Of a stretch of 64,000 bases of DNA, positions 62,780 to 64,000 are shown piece after piece; positions within the stretch are counted from its first letter, which is position 1; every line of letters begins with the position of its first letter. The position numbers were made by a program, and so were the translations under genes. The notes below the pieces were generated by a model that was given only the letters and a program-made list of their open reading frames with translations, ran no database searches and was not told the origin of the DNA. The DNA is from Euborellia annulipes. Lineage: Eukaryota > Arthropoda > Insecta > Dermaptera > Anisolabididae. Location of the stretch: contig JAKCPI010022092.1 of assembly GCA_023213315.1 (NCBI GenBank), positions 51,842 through 115,841 on the forward strand. Reading direction: 5' to 3'.

Positions 62780-63987
62780 TAAAAAACTTTAATATTCTTT
62801 TTTGATCTGTCGGCCATTGACATAGAGTGGAAAAAAGGTCCTTTCAAATAAAATTCCTTATTTTCAATGAACATGAAAGAAACGCATACAATAGAACCCA
62901 AAGGGGTTAATAGCTTCTGAAACTCTTCTGATCACTTACTTTACCTAGCCGACAAGATGCGTCAACCAGTTAAAATAAAATAAACAAAGTTTTGTTTTTT
63001 TATTTTGTCTCTTGGCATAAACAAATCTTGATGGAATTAAAAAACAAACTTTTTTCCAGAATTCCAGAATCGAAGATTCAGCATCTAATTGAACGATTCA
63101 TCATCTATGGTTCTGAAAATAACAGTTTCAATTGCTTTTTTATATTTTAATATTGTTTCAAAATATTAATTAATATTTATAAAATAACACATCTTTGAAA
63201 ATACATTTCAAAGTATTTATTTATATAATTTTGGTGTATTGTAACTGGAGTTGTAATTTTTTGTATTTAACTCCTAGGAATTAAAAAGACATTTTTTTAA
63301 TATTTATGTTTGTAAATTTGATTTTTTTCACATTATTTTTCTTTATCCAAAGCGTTCCTTTAAAATTGTAAGAATTTCTGTCAAATTGTTTTTGACAAAA
63401 AATCATTTTAAATTGAATTTAACTTTCAATCTACAGCTGGTCGGAACTTTTAGGAGGATTTGGGCGTGTTGATTAATTAAAGAAATTTTAATTATTTTTA
63501 ATACTTTAGTACATGTTTAATTTTATCAGGTCAATGTGCATTATCTTTTTACGTTGCGACCTGAGAAAAATTTAATGTATTTAAAAAATGATTAAAAGTT
63601 TATTTAATAATGTTAACGGCGCCAAAAATGTGTTCCGGCAATGTAGCTGTGGCAGATTGAAATAAATTCAAGAGTAAAACCAGAATGAAATAAAAAATAA
63701 TTTTAAATTACAAAAATTTAATAAATTTAGTTTTAATAAAATATCCTTTAAAAATTACGGGAAATCCTGTCAATTGGTTTTCAACAAAATTTCCTTTAAA
63801 AATTACGAGAATCCTGTATCAATTTCGTTTCAACAATTTTTTCATAAAATTTGCAGGAAATACTGTCAGCTTCGTTTTAACAAAAATTCCTTTTAAATTT
63901 AAGGAAAAATGGTCAGTTTTCAACAGGAAAGGCCTTTTAAAATTATAAGATGCACCTTCAATTTCGTTTTAACAAGGTATCCCAGTG
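61947..63987. mobile_element. candidate CACTG-ended DNA transposon with sub-terminal repeats
   Basis: The left end CACTGAAAAAAAATACC...CTTGTAAAATTAAAATTG mirrors the right end, which on the opposite strand reads CACTGGGATACC-TTGTTAAAACGAAATTG. Just inside the right end are about six ~45-50-bp units (TTCCTTTAAAAATTACGGGA, CCTGTCAATT, GTTTTCAACAAA) from about 63345 to 63980. Related units in inverted sense occur at 61990-62170. CACTG/CACTA termini are typical of CMC (EnSpm/Chapaev) elements. No transposase frame survives. Flanking bases do not show a clear TSD, so the edges are provisional. Confidence 0.5.
62180..63340. other. interior of the candidate transposon, unassigned
   Basis: AT-rich, no supported frame. 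Poly-T of about 32 at 62746-62778. Confidence 0.4.
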
Positions 63988-64000
63988 AATTGACGAGAAA

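Overview
The window is AT-rich, non-coding, repeat-dominated eukaryotic (metazoan) DNA. Evidence: tRNA-derived SINEs with recognisable A/B boxes and one with a clear long target-site duplication (TSD), non-autonomous hAT elements with exact 8-bp TSDs, a Ty3/gypsy LTR retroelement, and many (GA)n, (GT)n and homopolymer microsatellites. The density of GA/CT microsatellites and SINEs would suit an arthropod such as a crustacean, but no host gene fixes the taxon, so this is only a guess. I see no intact host gene, no bacterial operon, no CRISPR array and no convincing rRNA or stand-alone tRNA gene.

Layout. 1-300: end of a double-hairpin (DH) repeat and a hAT-like terminus. 1.27-3.6 kb: an unusual cluster of same-strand open frames (two hydrophobic, one with a polyadenylation signal after it), possibly a decayed gene or old insertion; products not recognised. 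3.6-21 kb: SINEs (one nested in another), a Helitron-like 3' end, an AATATTGC-array element with terminal inverted repeats (TIRs), several fold-back elements, a hAT element with an 8-bp TSD, and several DH copies. 21.7-23.04 kb: an extreme homopolymer block (A/C, then T, then G/T) that may be an assembly artefact. 23-57 kb: further DH copies (including a tandem and a head-to-head pair), three copies of a 247-bp TIR element, tRNA-SINEs, three copies of a (GAA)n-tailed repeat (one with a 17-bp TSD), a 276-bp hAT element with an 8-bp TSD, and GC-balanced unique blocks that could be regulatory. 57.9-61.95 kb: the only clear protein-coding unit, a minus-strand gypsy-type element with gag (two zinc knuckles), overlapping pro-RT in the -1 frame, a leader holding a ~33-bp minisatellite, a tRNA-Arg-like primer-binding site and a probable 5' LTR. 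It is cut off inside reverse transcriptase, so it cannot be autonomous. 61.95-63.99 kb: a ~2-kb candidate DNA transposon with CACTG termini and sub-terminal tandem repeats.

The most distinctive signals are (i) the DH family, about 20 full or partial copies of a ~680-bp repeat with a hairpin at each end, both carrying the same 13-bp motif in inverted orientation; (ii) a recurring CTGANGA - short stem - GAAAC motif, matching the two conserved strands of a hammerhead ribozyme core, found in several inverted-repeat elements as in Penelope-like elements; and (iii) clean nesting (SINE in DH, TIR element in DH, SINE in SINE, repeat in an inverted-repeat loop) that orders the insertions in time.
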